Assembly: GCF_017654505.1 (NCBI RefSeq)
Contig: NC_054536.1
Span: 13,328,794-13,392,793 of the forward strand
Source: Polyodon spathula
Lineage: Eukaryota; Chordata; Actinopteri; Acipenseriformes; Polyodontidae
DNA: 64,000 bases
Direction: 5' to 3'
The notes below the pieces were generated by a model. It was not told the DNA's origin. It searched no databases and was given only the letters and a program-made list of their open reading frames with translations. Of the stretch, positions 21,349 through 33,113 are shown in pieces; positions within the stretch are counted from its first letter, which is position 1; every line of letters begins with the position of its first letter. Made by a program: the position numbers and the translations under genes.

Positions 21349-21515
21349 TGAGCAAGTCACTTAGCCTCCTTGTGCTCCGTCTTTCGGATGAGACATTGTT
21401 GTAAGTGACTCTGCAACTGATGCATAGTTCACACACCCTAGACTCATATCTTGTAAAGCGCTTTGTGATGGTGGTCCACTATGAAAGGTGCTATATAAAA
21501 ATAAAGATTATTATT
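21349..21515 (+). mobile_element. 3' end of a SINE or L2-type LINE
   Basis: The stretch CTCCGTCTTTCGGATGAGAC, then GTAAGTGACTCTGCAACTGATG, ends in GCGCTTTGTGATGG and a tail of TATAAAAATAAAGATTATTATT. Such tails are shared by L2-clade LINEs and the SINEs they mobilise in fish. The 5' part is missing. Confidence 0.6.
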
Positions 21516-22588
21516 CAGTGATAAAGGGAGCAGTGAAAATGGCAGAGGTAAGAATATAAAAAATATCAAAGCAATCTCAATTATTTTGAAGAAGTCAATG
21601 CATACAACAACACAGAAACCTAGAGGAAGTACTGTGCCGTGTTTTAAACCCTGCAGCCTGGTTATTAGCACTTTAATTTGTTCTAATGCACAACTCATAC
21701 TCATATAAAATACGTAAAACTCTGCCCCAAGGACAATAAATACAAATGTGTCATATCAGCAATGTTTTAAATTTTGTGTTATTCCCTAGATATTTTTACT
21801 TTAATAGCTTAAACATGAAAATAATTACAGAGTGGTACAAATACATAAACCAAAATGTGCATTATTTCAAAATGCTGTTATATTGTGTAGTCAATAAAAT
21901 TCTAAACTCACAAACATGCAGAAATACAGCAAAATCAATTGATGGTTTTGTTACCTGTGTTTCATTTCCTCATTTAGACAGTACAATCTTAAAAAAATGA
22001 TCCTCTGCTGCGGAACTTCATACATTATCATACAATATTAGTATTTTACACAGTCAGTTCAACAGATTTCAGTCCCTTACATTATCAGTGAGTATCCATT
22101 AGTGTCACTGTTAGCAACAAACCATTAGCTTTTATTCATTATTTTACTATTTTATATACTCCACTTATAATCTGTTACGTGAAATTTACTGTACAGTCAT
22201 GTGCACACTAACGCTCTGAGACTAATGCTTAACAGGGTCCATTGGGTTTTGGAATCTTTATAATACAAATGTTCAAATTTTAGGGCTGTAGATTTGAATA
22301 AATTTGGCATGCCCAGATAATTTTTTTAAAACCTCATGTTAAATGTTAATTTAATTTTCATTTTCACTTCAGATTGCCAAAGGGCTTGATTCCTGTTAGA
22401 GAACTGTGTCTGTGATGAGACACATATTTATACGCCTTGCAGTTCTTAAGGTATGAGTAGCTGATGAAGATGGTTTTTAACTGATTGGTATAGATTATCT
22501 TAAACACATTTCATATTGCCTTTAAACCCAAGCTATTCATGCCTTAAATTCCATGTTGGGTGCTTTGACACATCTATCGCACCTCTAT

Positions 22589-22593
<5 letters not shown>
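21516..22593. other. no gene seen
   Basis: AT-rich DNA without recognised coding or repeat structure. Confidence 0.4.

Positions 22594-22658
<65 letters not shown>
22594..22658. repeat. (GA)n microsatellite
   Basis: About 65 bp of GA, ending in GGGAGGGAGAAGGAGA. Confidence 0.95.
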
Positions 22659-22663
<5 letters not shown>

Positions 22664-23880
22664 AGAAGGAGAGCTATAAAGCCATGACAAAGAGACAGAA
22701 AGTTCTTTGTAGCTGATATATATAATCACACAAAGTAAGTTAACTGAGTTGGGTTTATTCATCAAGATGCAATGATTCACAGGTGTGGTATAGTACAAAC
22801 TGTTACCCAACATTCCAGTTAGCAGAACGCTACCAGACAAACATGCCTTGGTATGTGTTTGTGCTGTTCCACAGAACAGCAATGGCTTGGAATCTAATTG
22901 CTGCAAACAGCTCACGTTCTCGGTTGAGAACTTTGATTTCATCATGGAAGCTCTGGTTCTATTGGAGTTGGATCACACCTATCAGTGCTATCAGTTGTTT
23001 TGTTTGTTGACTAAGCAGTGAATTACATACAGAAGTACAATCAAGTTACAGAAACAACTCTGAATTGCTTCACTAAACAGGCTTTCCTTTGGACTCATCA
23101 AGAGATCGTCCTAAGCCAGGAACTGTGAGTGAACATGGGGTTTCTACTAATTAGAGTTGTTGATGAACTGTGCTTGTTGGATGTTGGTAATAATAGTGTG
23201 GAGATATCAATTGAATTGGTGAATTATAGCAAGCTTTTCTTTACCATTACATAACATTTGTGTTATATGTAATGGACCGATGCCAAAATCGGGCAATGCT
23301 GGGGCAGTTCGCGAAGTGCCCAGCTGCGGTGGGCAGATGCCGATTTATCATCGAATTTTATGTCATTTCGGCATCTGCCCAGGCAGTTTGTCAACTACCC
23401 ACTGCCACCCAGGCTGATGGCGAAGAAAGCTTTTTAACAGATACACTATACGACTAATGGAGTGAATTACCGGTGGCAAAAGCACACCGTTGAAATACTT
23501 TCTGACAAAGTGTTTAGAGCAACGGAACTCAACAAAATATCAATCCACAGGTTATATCAGGTTATATGGACCCCTAGAGGTCCATAAGCATTCTAAAGGG
23601 GGTCCACGATGTTAGAGATTGAGTTTCCATATTCTACCATCTTTACAATAAACTATACCTGACTAAATGAAAGTAATGTTTTATTTGAAACTTTCATCAG
23701 CTTACACACTTATTTATGTCTGTGCCGCTTTTATGCACTATAGGATCACATGTTAACTTGCTCCAACAGCAGTTGTGTCATTTGGATCTTAGAAAAGGGA
23801 TTATTTCACTGTTTTTTTTTTCTATTACTTGATTGCAAGAAAAAGTAATTTTAATACTGTGGATGGTTTGTTATTAGACA
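22659..23880. other. unassigned; contains a hairpin
   Basis: No gene is recognised. The segment 23280-23430 is GC-richer and has a strong palindrome at 23330-23381, described separately. Confidence 0.35.
23330..23381. repeat. 14-bp perfect inverted repeat with 24-nt loop
   Basis: TGGGCAGATGCCGA (23330-23343) is mirrored by TCGGCATCTGCCCA (23368-23381). The surrounding 150 bp repeat the words GGGCAG, TGCCCA and CTGCCC in both orientations. Confidence 0.85.
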
Positions 23881-24115
23881 GACCAACAGAAATAAGGAAA
23901 AACAAGCAGCAAGAAGAAAGGGTGGGATGACAGCTACCTTAAATATGGCGTTGAGTGTTTGTTTCGCTGGGGAATCTAGACCTCAGTGTGTAATTTGTGG
24001 AGAGGAGCTGTCAAATTAGGTGCTCACATCACCCAGAGAGCACTAACAAACCAGTCAAGTATTTTCAAAGGAATCGGGACTGTTTAGTAAAACAAAAGAA
24101 TACTATTAACATTGG
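23880..24115 (+). pseudogene. BED zinc finger of an hAT-type (ZBED/SCAND3-like) transposase
   Basis: Pieces in three frames line up with the N-terminus of hAT-derived ZBED5/SCAND3-type proteins. They are DSYLKYGV, RPQCVICGEELSN (the CX2C of the BED finger) and STNKPVKYFQRNRDCLVKQK, which matches the family pattern 'NKP-EFFQRK---L--QK'. The His pair and several linkers are broken by stops and frameshifts, so no DNA-binding protein can be made. The assignment rests on remembered family patterns. Confidence 0.6.
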
Positions 24116-24255
24116 AACTGCCGAGATTTCAGACTACATACAACCGCCACACCTGCAAAATGTGCGGCTCCATTTTAAAACGGTTTTGATATGAAAAACA
24201 ATTTTTATTTCAAAATAGTTATATCGGCTATGGCGGTGCTAGTGTTAAAACAGTG

Positions 24256-24400
24256 TTCACAATACACAGTCCCTGGCTAGCGGGTGTAGAGTGAGAAGAG
24301 GAGGGGTCCTAAGAAGTATCCTTGAGGCACACCTGTAGAGCGGGGCCGAGGAGAATTGAGGGAGCCACACCAGAAACCTGGAAGGAACGGTTAGAGAGAC
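24256..24400 (-). pseudogene. L2-clade LINE reverse transcriptase fragment
   Basis: The minus strand reads GVPQGYFLGPLLFSLYTR, the conserved RT motif usually written GVPQGSVLGPLLF. It is preceded, with a frameshift, by a stretch like 'RSFQVSW-GS-SS' of L2-type elements. It is about 145 bp long and certainly dead. Confidence 0.7.
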
Positions 24401-25200
24401 TTCATATGTAAATAAATGTCACTATTATATTGAAAACAAACAAAACACTATGTTTTTGAAAGAAAACTATTCTCTGGTTGTTACTTGAATAGATTTTTTT
24501 TTTTGTATTACTTGTGAAGGAAGGATCAGCACTTCTTGGCAGACTGGAAAAGGAACTAACGACTTTCCATTACATGTATTTGAAATAAGAACCTGCCACA
24601 AATATAATACTTTTACCAAATGCACAGCATTAAATATGGTATGTTACTGTTTTGTTATGGGATCTAACATAATTTTGTGCTGTCTTTGTAATTAAAATAT
24701 ATTTTTGGAAGATATCAATATGATCTCCTGACTCCATCTACTTGAGATGTATATTTATGGAACCAATTTACAAAACTACACTTGATTGTCTAGTTCTATT
24801 TTATAATGCTCTGCATTTTGGACATTACTGATTATTAAGTTGATGTGGTTTTCTTTCTGCTGACTGTACTTAGCCTTTATTTTTGCATAGTAAATGGTGA
24901 GTAAGATTAACAAAATACATAACATACAATAAAAAAGCTATAACATACTTCAAATCTGGCTTTGTGTTTATAAAACTAGAAAAAAATACAGGGGCCTTGT
25001 AAACTATTAGGTTCACGACATCTCATCCCACCTGCCTTGTGTTTTGCTTGAGGCTAACTTAATTCATAGTAATTCATCTATATAGAAAGATGAATACCAC
25101 AATTAGTTTGTTTGTATATTGTTTTTATTTTTCATACAACAAACAATGTATAGTACATTGTGTTTTGCAAAAAACAAATCTAACAAAACCCCATAAATAA
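24401..25200. other. no gene seen
   Basis: AT-rich DNA, nothing recognised. Confidence 0.4.
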
Positions 25201-25201
25201 G

Positions 25202-25769
25202 TGGTTTGCAGTGCGCTGGTGCAGAAGAGATGCGGTGCTCAAGTAATGGCAAACAACAATGTACACGGTGCAATAACAATGTGTACTATACCACACCTGT
25301 GTATCATTGCATCCTGATGTAAATAACAATAACTGGCAATACACAGCTATGTGTACTGCTCAGTAAAACCCAAGGGGATCAGTCCCGAAATAATAATTAC
25401 AGTAAATACACACACAGGCACGGTCAGAAGTCCAAAGTGAGTGCTTTTTCAGTGCCAGTGGTGAAATACATTTATTTGTGAACAGTAGTGTAGTGTTGTC
25501 CAGGTTGGTGCTGGCCTTTAGTGACAGCTCCTGGTACATGTTAGCAGTCTAACAAGAACAAACCTTTACAATTAGTACAACAAAACAAAGAAACACTAAA
25601 CACTCAGGGTATATTACAGTCCTTCAGCGGTTCATCTGTAACCATAACAAAGAAGCAGTTCACTCGGCCACATCCCGTTTTGTACATTCAGCCACGCCCC
25701 CTTGGTTAGTGAGTGCAATTGGCTACAGTTATTGTACATTTATATTCAAGGGATTTCCCCATTGCACCA
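25202..25769 (-). mobile_element. possible LTR, reverse orientation
   Basis: Read on the minus strand, this block has a TATA-like box (GAATATAAATG, about 25740) and a polyadenylation-type AAATAAATG (about 25470), in the right order for an LTR. Its ends look like TG and CA (TGGTGCAAT to CAAACCA), but the flanks show no matching duplication. The class is tentative. Confidence 0.35.
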
Positions 25770-26091
25770 TCGATCAGTGAGCTCCAGACCCATAAGAGAA
25801 GCCAACAGCAACCACAAAACAGATAATCTGTTAAGTGAAATCCTGGTTCTTTAGTCAATCCCTTTGTGTACCCCAGACTCTCTCAAAAAGTTCAGGCTTG
25901 TTTTTAATATTATAAGATATGATCAACTGGAATATAACTGTCCAGTTCTCTGATCCACTGAGTCACAGTTGGGGGTCAGCCTTTTTCCAGCGAAGTGCTA
26001 TACATTTTTTAGCTGCAATCATGTCTAGGCCTATATATCTTTTTTGACAGGAGTTGTCTATGTTAAAATTTGATATGTTCCTGTGGCAAAG

Positions 26092-26345
26092 TGGCTAGTG
26101 GAGGGGAACAGGTGTAGCGGTGATGTGATGCAGGAGTGACAGGCAGACAACAGTTTCCAGTGAAAAGGTGCTTTTATTTATAATCCAGGTCTGGTGACCG
26201 TAAAATAATAAGTCCCCGGCGATACACAATAATGTGTAAAGTGCGGAGATAACAAAAACAGAGCACAGTCCAGAACAAAAATGAACCCATGGTCAGCAGT
26301 CCTGGGTGACATTCTGTATATTTACTTGAGCCTATAGCACACCGT
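26092..26345 (-). mobile_element. truncated LTR fragment
   Basis: The left border, read on the minus strand, ends in AGCCACTTTGCCACA, like the 3' ends of the other LTRs in the window. An AATAAA-type signal (minus strand) lies near 26175. The U3 end is not found, so this is a fragment. Confidence 0.5.
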
Positions 26346-26399
26346 CTATACAAGAACATTGCTCTTTTTGCGTGCCCCTATTTTTTCATTGCAAATATT

Positions 26400-26965
26400 A
26401 ACATTTGCCTCAGCTAGAAGATCTTGAATCCTTGAATTGTCTCAGCAGCTGAAGGTTGTGGTTCTTCATTCTGCATGTTTATGTCTTCATCGTCCTTGTC
26501 ATCTATATTCAGGTCCTTGTTTCCCCTAATAATTTATTTCATTCATTCATTCATTCATTGCTTCAATGACTAAAAACATGTCATCCACATGTAGCCATTG
26601 GTCTACACATGCTTACATTGCTGACATTTTCAAACAGATGAAGGGCAGACGGTCTATAAAAGATTATCTTCCTCTGCCCCTGACTGTGACACAGCCTGTA
26701 CATCAGGATTCACCTTATACCCAGCCAGTCTGACACTGTATTGATCCAAACTTTAGCAATGCAGATCTGCTCCACATTGCCCCATACCTCTCCAGCTAGG
26801 TAAGTCATGTCCTTCAGAGTGAAGTTTTTAGGGAAGACAGGTAATCTATGTAACGGTCGATTACAATCTCCATGAGTTCGCTTCATTTGAACGTTGCAAT
26901 GATGCCGCAATCTATGATATTGCATTTTTCCAACAGGAGATTTAATTTATTCAGTGTCTGGGTAA
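26400..26965 (-). pseudogene. Tigger/pogo-like transposase fragment
   Basis: The minus strand reads IDCGIIATFK, which matches the 'DQGIIATFK' motif around the second catalytic Asp of Tigger/Jerky transposases (here Gln is Cys). It is followed, after frameshifts, by SLKTSL and KDMTYLAGEVWGNVEQICIAKVW, like the family's 'L-DAI--IAE-W--V---TI--CW'. Downstream to about 26400 the sequence keeps a coding feel but has many stops. A (CATT)n run sits at 26533-26558. Confidence 0.55.
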
Positions 26966-26973
26966 GCCGAATA

Positions 26974-27016
26974 AGCATGGAACACAAAGCAGTAACAGTG
27001 CTTTGTGTTCCATGCT
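26974..27016. repeat. 18-bp perfect hairpin
   Basis: AGCATGGAACACAAAGCA (26974-26991) and TGCTTTGTGTTCCATGCT (26999-27016) are exact reverse complements around a 7-base loop, GTAACAG. Confidence 0.9.
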
Positions 27017-28255
27017 GTGGTTCCATCATGCTACTGCAGACCCTACTGGCCGAGTGTTTGCTGACATATGCTCTCCAGTTCCTGGGTGTAAGAGGAAATA
27101 GGCTTGGTCATGGGATCACAGTAGTGAGTACAGTAGAGTACAGCCCACACAGTCCATTTGGTTTGAAGAAAGTAAACACAAATGTAAACAACCTTTTCTG
27201 AATGAGCATATAGAGTACCATCTAAATAAAACAATTAAAGGGCCATAGAGCAAGCCTCAAGCCTCTGTTGAAAAAGAACAATGTTAAAAACAATGCAACG
27301 TTTTGGCCAGAGGGCCTTCATCAGGAGGGAAGAATTGTTGTATTTTATTAATGAAATATGTATTGCAATGTTTAGAAACTGCTTAGTGGCGAAAAAGCTG
27401 GTGTTGTTTTTAAACATTGCATACAGTATTGTGGGCAGTTAAGATATTCATATATAGTTTTTCACTGCTGAGGGTGCCCTGGTGATTTAAAGCTGCTCCT
27501 GACCGTCCTCACATAGGCTATTGAGTTATATTTGTGAAATTAGGCATGAAATGTAAATACAAGTAAATAAAATGTTGTATTGACGTAAAATAAAAAAGCA
27601 AGCCAAAATAAAATACATGCTGCTAGACTATTGCATGTAGGCCTTGTTTAAGTCGTAAACTAAACCATGTTAGCAATTCACAGAGGCAAGACATTTGTAA
27701 ACATCTGCAGGCCCACTTTCCTGTTATGTATTCATTAGATAAAGACAACGCTCTCTAACCTAAACATGAATACCAGCTAAACCCCGGGCCAAAGCAATAT
27801 GTGATGTGACTTTACTTTCCCAACATAGTCTAACTTAGTGGCATGATAATGTAAACCCACTAATGGAGGGGACATGTTTAGTACTCTCAGTTCAGTCAAA
27901 TTCTCAAAAGCTAATTTTCATTATGACTGTGGCATTTGCAAAATACTGCTGATCCTGTATGCCACCAAGAGACCAGGGTAATGTAGCACATGGAAAGCAT
28001 AATGCATAAAAAGGAGCATACATCATAGATTAAACATATTCATAAAGTCCTTGTGCACGATGAGAAGATGTATATTTCAGCTGTGTCAGAATTAGGTTAT
28101 TACTGAAAAAATGTTGTGAATATTTTGAGGGTCAAATCTTCATGTTTGAAGTTAGACTGAAATTACCTTACAAATGTTTTCATATACATACACCATACGT
28201 ACATTTAGGAATAGCTGTCGTTGTTCAATGACAAACATATTAGTACAACGACAAA
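27017..28255. other. unassigned
   Basis: No gene recognised. The segment at 27290-27330 (GCAACGTTTTGGCC then GGCCTTCATCAGG) resembles a box seen in Penelope-like and other fish repeats, but I could not define an element. Confidence 0.35.
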
Positions 28256-28257
28256 TA

Positions 28258-29223
28258 CCGTATTAATTCAATTTTGCACCGCAGCGTTTATTTAAGATTG
28301 ATCAAAATGACTGCAGCGCTTAAAACCTTTATACGAGGGCGACCTTTATTAATAATACTACGATTTTCAAATGCTGCAATATTTTATTACATGATTTATG
28401 ACATTTTAGAAGTATCGCGGTTGCTTATTTTCTGTAATATGGTAGCCTACCTGTATGTAGCAGCGCGTGTGGCTAACCTACTTTGACTACAGTACATTTA
28501 TCGGTGACAGCAACCGAGAGTCTAATACGTGGGAGTTGGAAGGTCAGGGGAGTACTTTACCAGCGAATCAGGAGTGTGTATTGGTTGTTAATGGTAAGGA
28601 CAATGCTGATGTGGCAGTTAAATCCAATTGTGTGATGTAGATGTTTTTCTGCACCTAAAATTATCTCAGAATATCAGTTTGATTTCTACAAAAACTACAA
28701 TATACCCTACTCGTTTTTTGATTTTTTTCTCACTGTAACTTTCTTGTTTGTAATTTCTCTGCAAGAGAAACCGCAACTAAATCTTCTCATAGATAGTAAG
28801 CACATTGTTTTTATTTGTAAGGGATTGAGTACGGGAATTACAATTGAACTAAAAACAAAACAACACAACCACCTATAAGAACTTCAGAAGGATTGCAGTT
28901 CTGTACATAGTTTATATTGCATTTTATTTCAGAACTGTTCTACCATAAAATAAAATGTGTTTACTGTGTGTGTGTACATTAGTTTGTAATGTATGTGCTA
29001 GATTGAGTCTCCCGTCTCTTTGGGGGCGTTACATGTACATAGTCAGTGTTGCGCGTTTATTTGTTTACCCTGTGTGTTTTTTTTTTTTTTTTAGTAGGGG
29101 GAGAAAAAAAAATATCTTAATGTTTCTTTATTGATAGCAGCGTTTATTTGAGGATGGCCTCTATTATAAAGCTGATATGACTGCAGCATCAATAAGAGGA
29201 AGTCTTTAATTCGAGTAATACAG
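28258..29223. mobile_element. candidate TA-flanked DNA transposon
   Basis: The ends CCGTATTAATTC (left) and GAGTAATACAG (right, complement CTGTATTACTC) form an imperfect inverted repeat flanked by TA at 28256-28257 and 29224-29225. Inside both ends lies GCAGCGTTTATTT (about 28281 and 29139), here in direct orientation, followed by ATGACTGCAGC. At about 966 bp it has no intact transposase. It would be a Tc1/mariner/pogo-class non-autonomous element. Confidence 0.45.
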
Positions 29224-29225
29224 TA

Positions 29226-30047
29226 TCTGTATTTATTATTATATATTATGCTGCTGAAGTTACCAATACTGTATACGTTATATTTGCCTATGCTACAAAG
29301 AGAGCACTAATGACATGTATGTACAGACTGCAGAGTTCGTATGGTCTCCTGCGCTGAAATTTATAAGGGAATGCAAAGCTTTTTTCCCCAGACTCCTCCA
29401 TACAGAGAATAGGCTACTCAATTAACATACACACACGATAAAGTTCAGCAAATACAGATTAAATGTTCACTTAAATATTTGTATCCATTAAGATCATCAA
29501 TTCTTTCACAGCCAGTGCATAAACTGGCAATGTCATGCCAGCCTATTAAAATGTTGCCTATTCCTATCTGTCCCTCCACCTGTCTCTGGCTGTTTGTCAC
29601 AACATGGTGAACACGATAACTGGCTTGATTTTGCATCAATCTTCACCAAACTTGTATAATACACTCTTAACCTCATATAGACATTTCACATTGATTTGGC
29701 TGCAATCCGATGCATTTAAACAATGTTATTTTAACCTGAAAAGTCATTCTTTTATTTGCTTACCTTTCTGACTATGAGGAAAAGCACAGGTTACAATTAG
29801 CTTTATTGGCTGAAGGCAGCAGTTATGCTGCAATATTTGCACACTGAAGTGTAATGCTGGCTCCAGGGATCAGCCAATTTGCAGCCTCCTTGGCATATCA
29901 ACACACTGTAGTGCACATTTATGAAGATATAATGTTTAACATTAATGGCCTAGGCCACATCCCCATTATATTGGTGATATACACGCATATTACTTAATAT
30001 TAATCTAAGAGTCAATATGCTAATAGACAAACATAAAAAGTAAACAT
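29226..30047. other. no gene; short dispersed repeat at 29848-29895
   Basis: The segment 29848-29895 (GTAATGCTGGCTCCAGGGAT, then CAGCC) recurs at 36738-36825. Nothing else is recognised. Confidence 0.4.
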
Positions 30048-30961
30048 AAAAAGGGTCTTGATCTGGTGGTTATCCATCCACACCTTGATTGACCTGGCTG
30101 TGTGGCATGGAGCATTGTCCTGCTGGAAAAACCAATCCTCAGAGTTGTGGAACATTGTCAGAACAGAAGGAAGCAAGTTTTCTTCCAGGACAACCTTGTA
30201 CTTGGCTTGATTCATGCGCCCTTCACAAAGACAAATCTGCCCAATTCCAGCCTTGCTGAAGCACCCCCAGATGAGTCCAGTTTTCAGCTTTGCCCAACAC
30301 CTGGTCGTCTAATGATTAGACGGAGACCTGGAGAGGCCTACAAGCCACAGTGTCTCGCACCCACTGTGAAATGTGGTGGAGGATCGGCCTAGAACCTCCA
30401 CGGACCCAAGAAGGTGTTCCGACAGTTAGCTGTCGAAACCGTACTTAGTTCCCAGACCTGAACCCCATTGAAAACCTCTGGAATGTGATCAAGGGGAAGA
30501 TGGATGGTCACCAAAGCCATCAAACAAAGCTGAGCTGCTTGAATTTTTGCGCCAGGAGTGGCATAAAGTCACCCAACATCAATGTGAAAGACTGGTGGAG
30601 AGCATGCCAAGACGCATGAAAGCTGTGATTGAAAATCAGGGTTATTCCACCAAATATTGATTTCTGAACTCTTCCTAAGTTAAAACATTAGTATTGTGTT
30701 GTTTAAAAATGAATCTGAACTTATTTTCTTTGCATTATTCAAGGTCTGACAACACTGCATCTTTTTTGTTATTTTGACCAGTTGTCATTTTCTGCAAATA
30801 AATGCTCTAAATGACAACATTTTTATTTGGAATTTTGGAGAAATGTTGTCAGTAGTTTATAGAGTAAAACAAAAATGTTAATTTTACCCAAACACACACC
30901 TACAAATAGTAAAACCAGAGAAACTGATAATTTTGCAGTGGTCTCTTAATTTTTTTCAGAG

Positions 30962-30966
<5 letters not shown>
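30048..30966 (+). mobile_element. rearranged Tc1-type element, copy 2
   Basis: Its right end is the complement of CAGCTCTGAAAAAAATTAAG and abuts a (TA)n tract. The plus strand codes the C-terminal part of the transposase (PDLNPIENLWNVIK, INVKDWWRACQD). Left of about 30266-30277 the orientation flips, and the minus strand codes KYKVVLEENLLPSVL and FFQQDNAPCHTARSIKVW, which contains the second catalytic Asp. A short foreign-looking segment at about 30388-30445 interrupts it. The flip occurs at the same sequence (CCCCCAGATGAGTCC) as in copy 1, so the two derive from one rearranged ancestor. Confidence 0.85.

Positions 30967-31032
<66 letters not shown>
30967..31032. repeat. (TA)n microsatellite
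   Basis: About 66 bp of TA beside the Tc1 end, with one TATTATA interruption. Confidence 0.95.
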
Positions 31033-31239
31033 TAGTTGATAACCTATTGGATAGCCATTTTCAAGGGTAATCTTTCAGTCCTTGACCATGCAAATACACT
31101 TTTTGTGTTTTTTTGGCATCTCTGTGTGACAATAGGCTCGTTTGACATGGTTCGCTGCAGAGTCATTAGTTGAAGGACTGGTTTTAATTTTGGGAAGTTC
31201 CTTCTTTTTGCTGAACATTTACATCTGGCTTGAGGAGTA

Positions 31240-32100
31240 GCTTAGAAGCAGTGACTTTTCCTTTTCTGAATTAGTAGGACAGAGTCACACCCTGTTAGGG
31301 CATGATGAGGTAAGATACCCTTGCATTTGTCCCCTAGTTTTTAAGAGCTTTCATTTATGTTTATGATACTTCCATCATGCTTCTTCATAGAAACCTGGGT
31401 GCCGATTTTGTGCTTCCAAATAAAGAAGACCAAAAGCACAAAGATGTCCGTATCATCAGCCACCACCTGAATGTGGCTGCTCAGCTCATGAAGCATAAGT
31501 AGGTAAATGATGATGTTCACATCTGCCTCCTCGTGGTTGAACACACATTGCTCCTCATCTATGAATGACCCATGTTCTGTGTTGCAGAGGACTTTGATCA
31601 GTTGGAGTTTGTTCTGGCTGCTTTGGTAGCTACATAGGCTAATGGTTCTATGCCCACCATGTATCAGCTTGAACTTCTGTTAGTTGCTAAATCTAAGACT
31701 GAGCATAATGTTATGATCTGAAAAGCCTTTGTAAAGGAGCCAGATTATTAAATGAGCAAAAGCATTTATGAAATGTGAATATCTCTTGTGTATTGGGTGA
31801 ATTCCACAGCCATGCAATAAGTTTCTCTGTTACCATTGAGAGTGAACACCAGAAGGTCAAAGTTGTCAAACCATGCACTGATAAGACCTCCAGAATTTAA
31901 CAGATCTCTGTAGATACCTCTGTCTTGAGCCGTAACTTTAGTAGCAGACTTTCTGAATCACAGAACTCCATTATATGAACTGATGTACCCGCTTCTCTGG
32001 AGAATGTCACTCAGCGCCCTTGATCCAAATTGATGCAGAAGCTCCACAGCAAGCCCAAGTGTTGTTTGATTGAAAGTTATAGTCATCATTTATGTTAAAT
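31240..32100 (-). pseudogene. remnant of a multicopy ORF family (EADV/DTD/LTGCD motifs)
   Basis: The minus strand reads, with stops and shifts, a large part of a protein family that is highly multiplied in fish and invertebrate genomes. The upstream part (about 31900-32090) gives LAVELLHQFGSRALSDIL and SGYISSYNGVL, like 'FGSR-L-D-LH--GFCSSY-EV'. The middle gives AWFDNFDLLVFTLNG, where the family has 'DN-DHN--TLDG'. The downstream part gives NHEEADVNIIIYLL, VVADDTDIFVLLV and LPHHALTGCDS. The ordered acidic motifs (EEAD, DDTD, GCD) look like metal-binding sites, perhaps of a nuclease fold. That is inference, and the biochemical role is not known to me. It is probably part of a transposable element. 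Confidence 0.6.
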
Positions 32101-33108
32101 ATTTATTAATTTCTTGTCCTGGAAGGAGGAGAAAGCTACGTTAATAGCTATGCTAAGCAATTAACAAAGAGTTTCGCTTACCTCACTGCTATGCAGGATC
32201 AAATATGCACATATTTTATTTTGATCATACAAAAAAAATGCCAGCTGGGCACCCTTCAGAATCTTAAATGCGACATCTTGAAGTACTAATTTCAGCACAA
32301 AAAAAAACTTTTTTATGTTTAACCCTATTGTGGGGTCTGTCTACTGGACTATATGATTTAATGTTGCACTACAAGTACTGGTGCAGGTAAACACACAGAC
32401 AACACTCCAGCTATGTGCCTGTAAAATAACTAATAACTCCACTTTTAATTTACATAGTACATACAAACTATTGTTTGTTTTACATTAGCCCTTAAAAAAC
32501 GGAATTACTTTTCTATGGCAAATGTATGTTCCACGAGTTGTATGGGTGATTTGTTTTCCACGAGTTGTGTGTGTTGTTTAACAGGTGTTGTTTAACAGTA
32601 CTATTTAATTGGAGAGACATCAAGGATCACTTTCCAAAGTTACTTCTTAGAGAGAAGCAGCCTAACAGATTCCAATGGAATATTGCTTTATGGGTATCAG
32701 ATTGTGATTCCAGCCAAATGTGATAAGACATCTTGAAGGAAATACATGATGGTCACCAAGGCATCACCAAATGCATGTTACAAAAACTGATCATTAATTA
32801 GATAGGCAATCCACAGCTGATATAAAGGTTTCTGGTAGTCTACTCAGAAGCTTAGCTAGGCAGAAGTGTTAAAAGTAAGTAAGTAATTAACTCAAAGGAA
32901 CTAGTGCTAAATGTGTACAGTATGTTGCATGGGGATACCAATTAATTGTGAAACCGATGCTCTGCCGAACATGTTTGCGTGTGCTTGATCTGGTTTACTG
33001 TTAAAAAGTACAGTTAAAATACATCCTGACTGATGGATTTTAACTTGATCGTGAGTACAAAATGAAACCATATACCTGATCTCAATTAAAATACCAAGAA
33101 TCTCAATA
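32101..33108. other. no gene seen
   Basis: AT-rich DNA; a small direct duplication (GTGTTGTTTAACAG) at about 32571-32598. Confidence 0.4.
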
Positions 33109-33113
33109 TTTAT

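Noticed and set aside
27281..27420. Inverted words AATGTTAAAAACAA / TTGTTTTTAAACATT
   Set aside because: AT-rich and imperfect; chance pairing is likely without other support.
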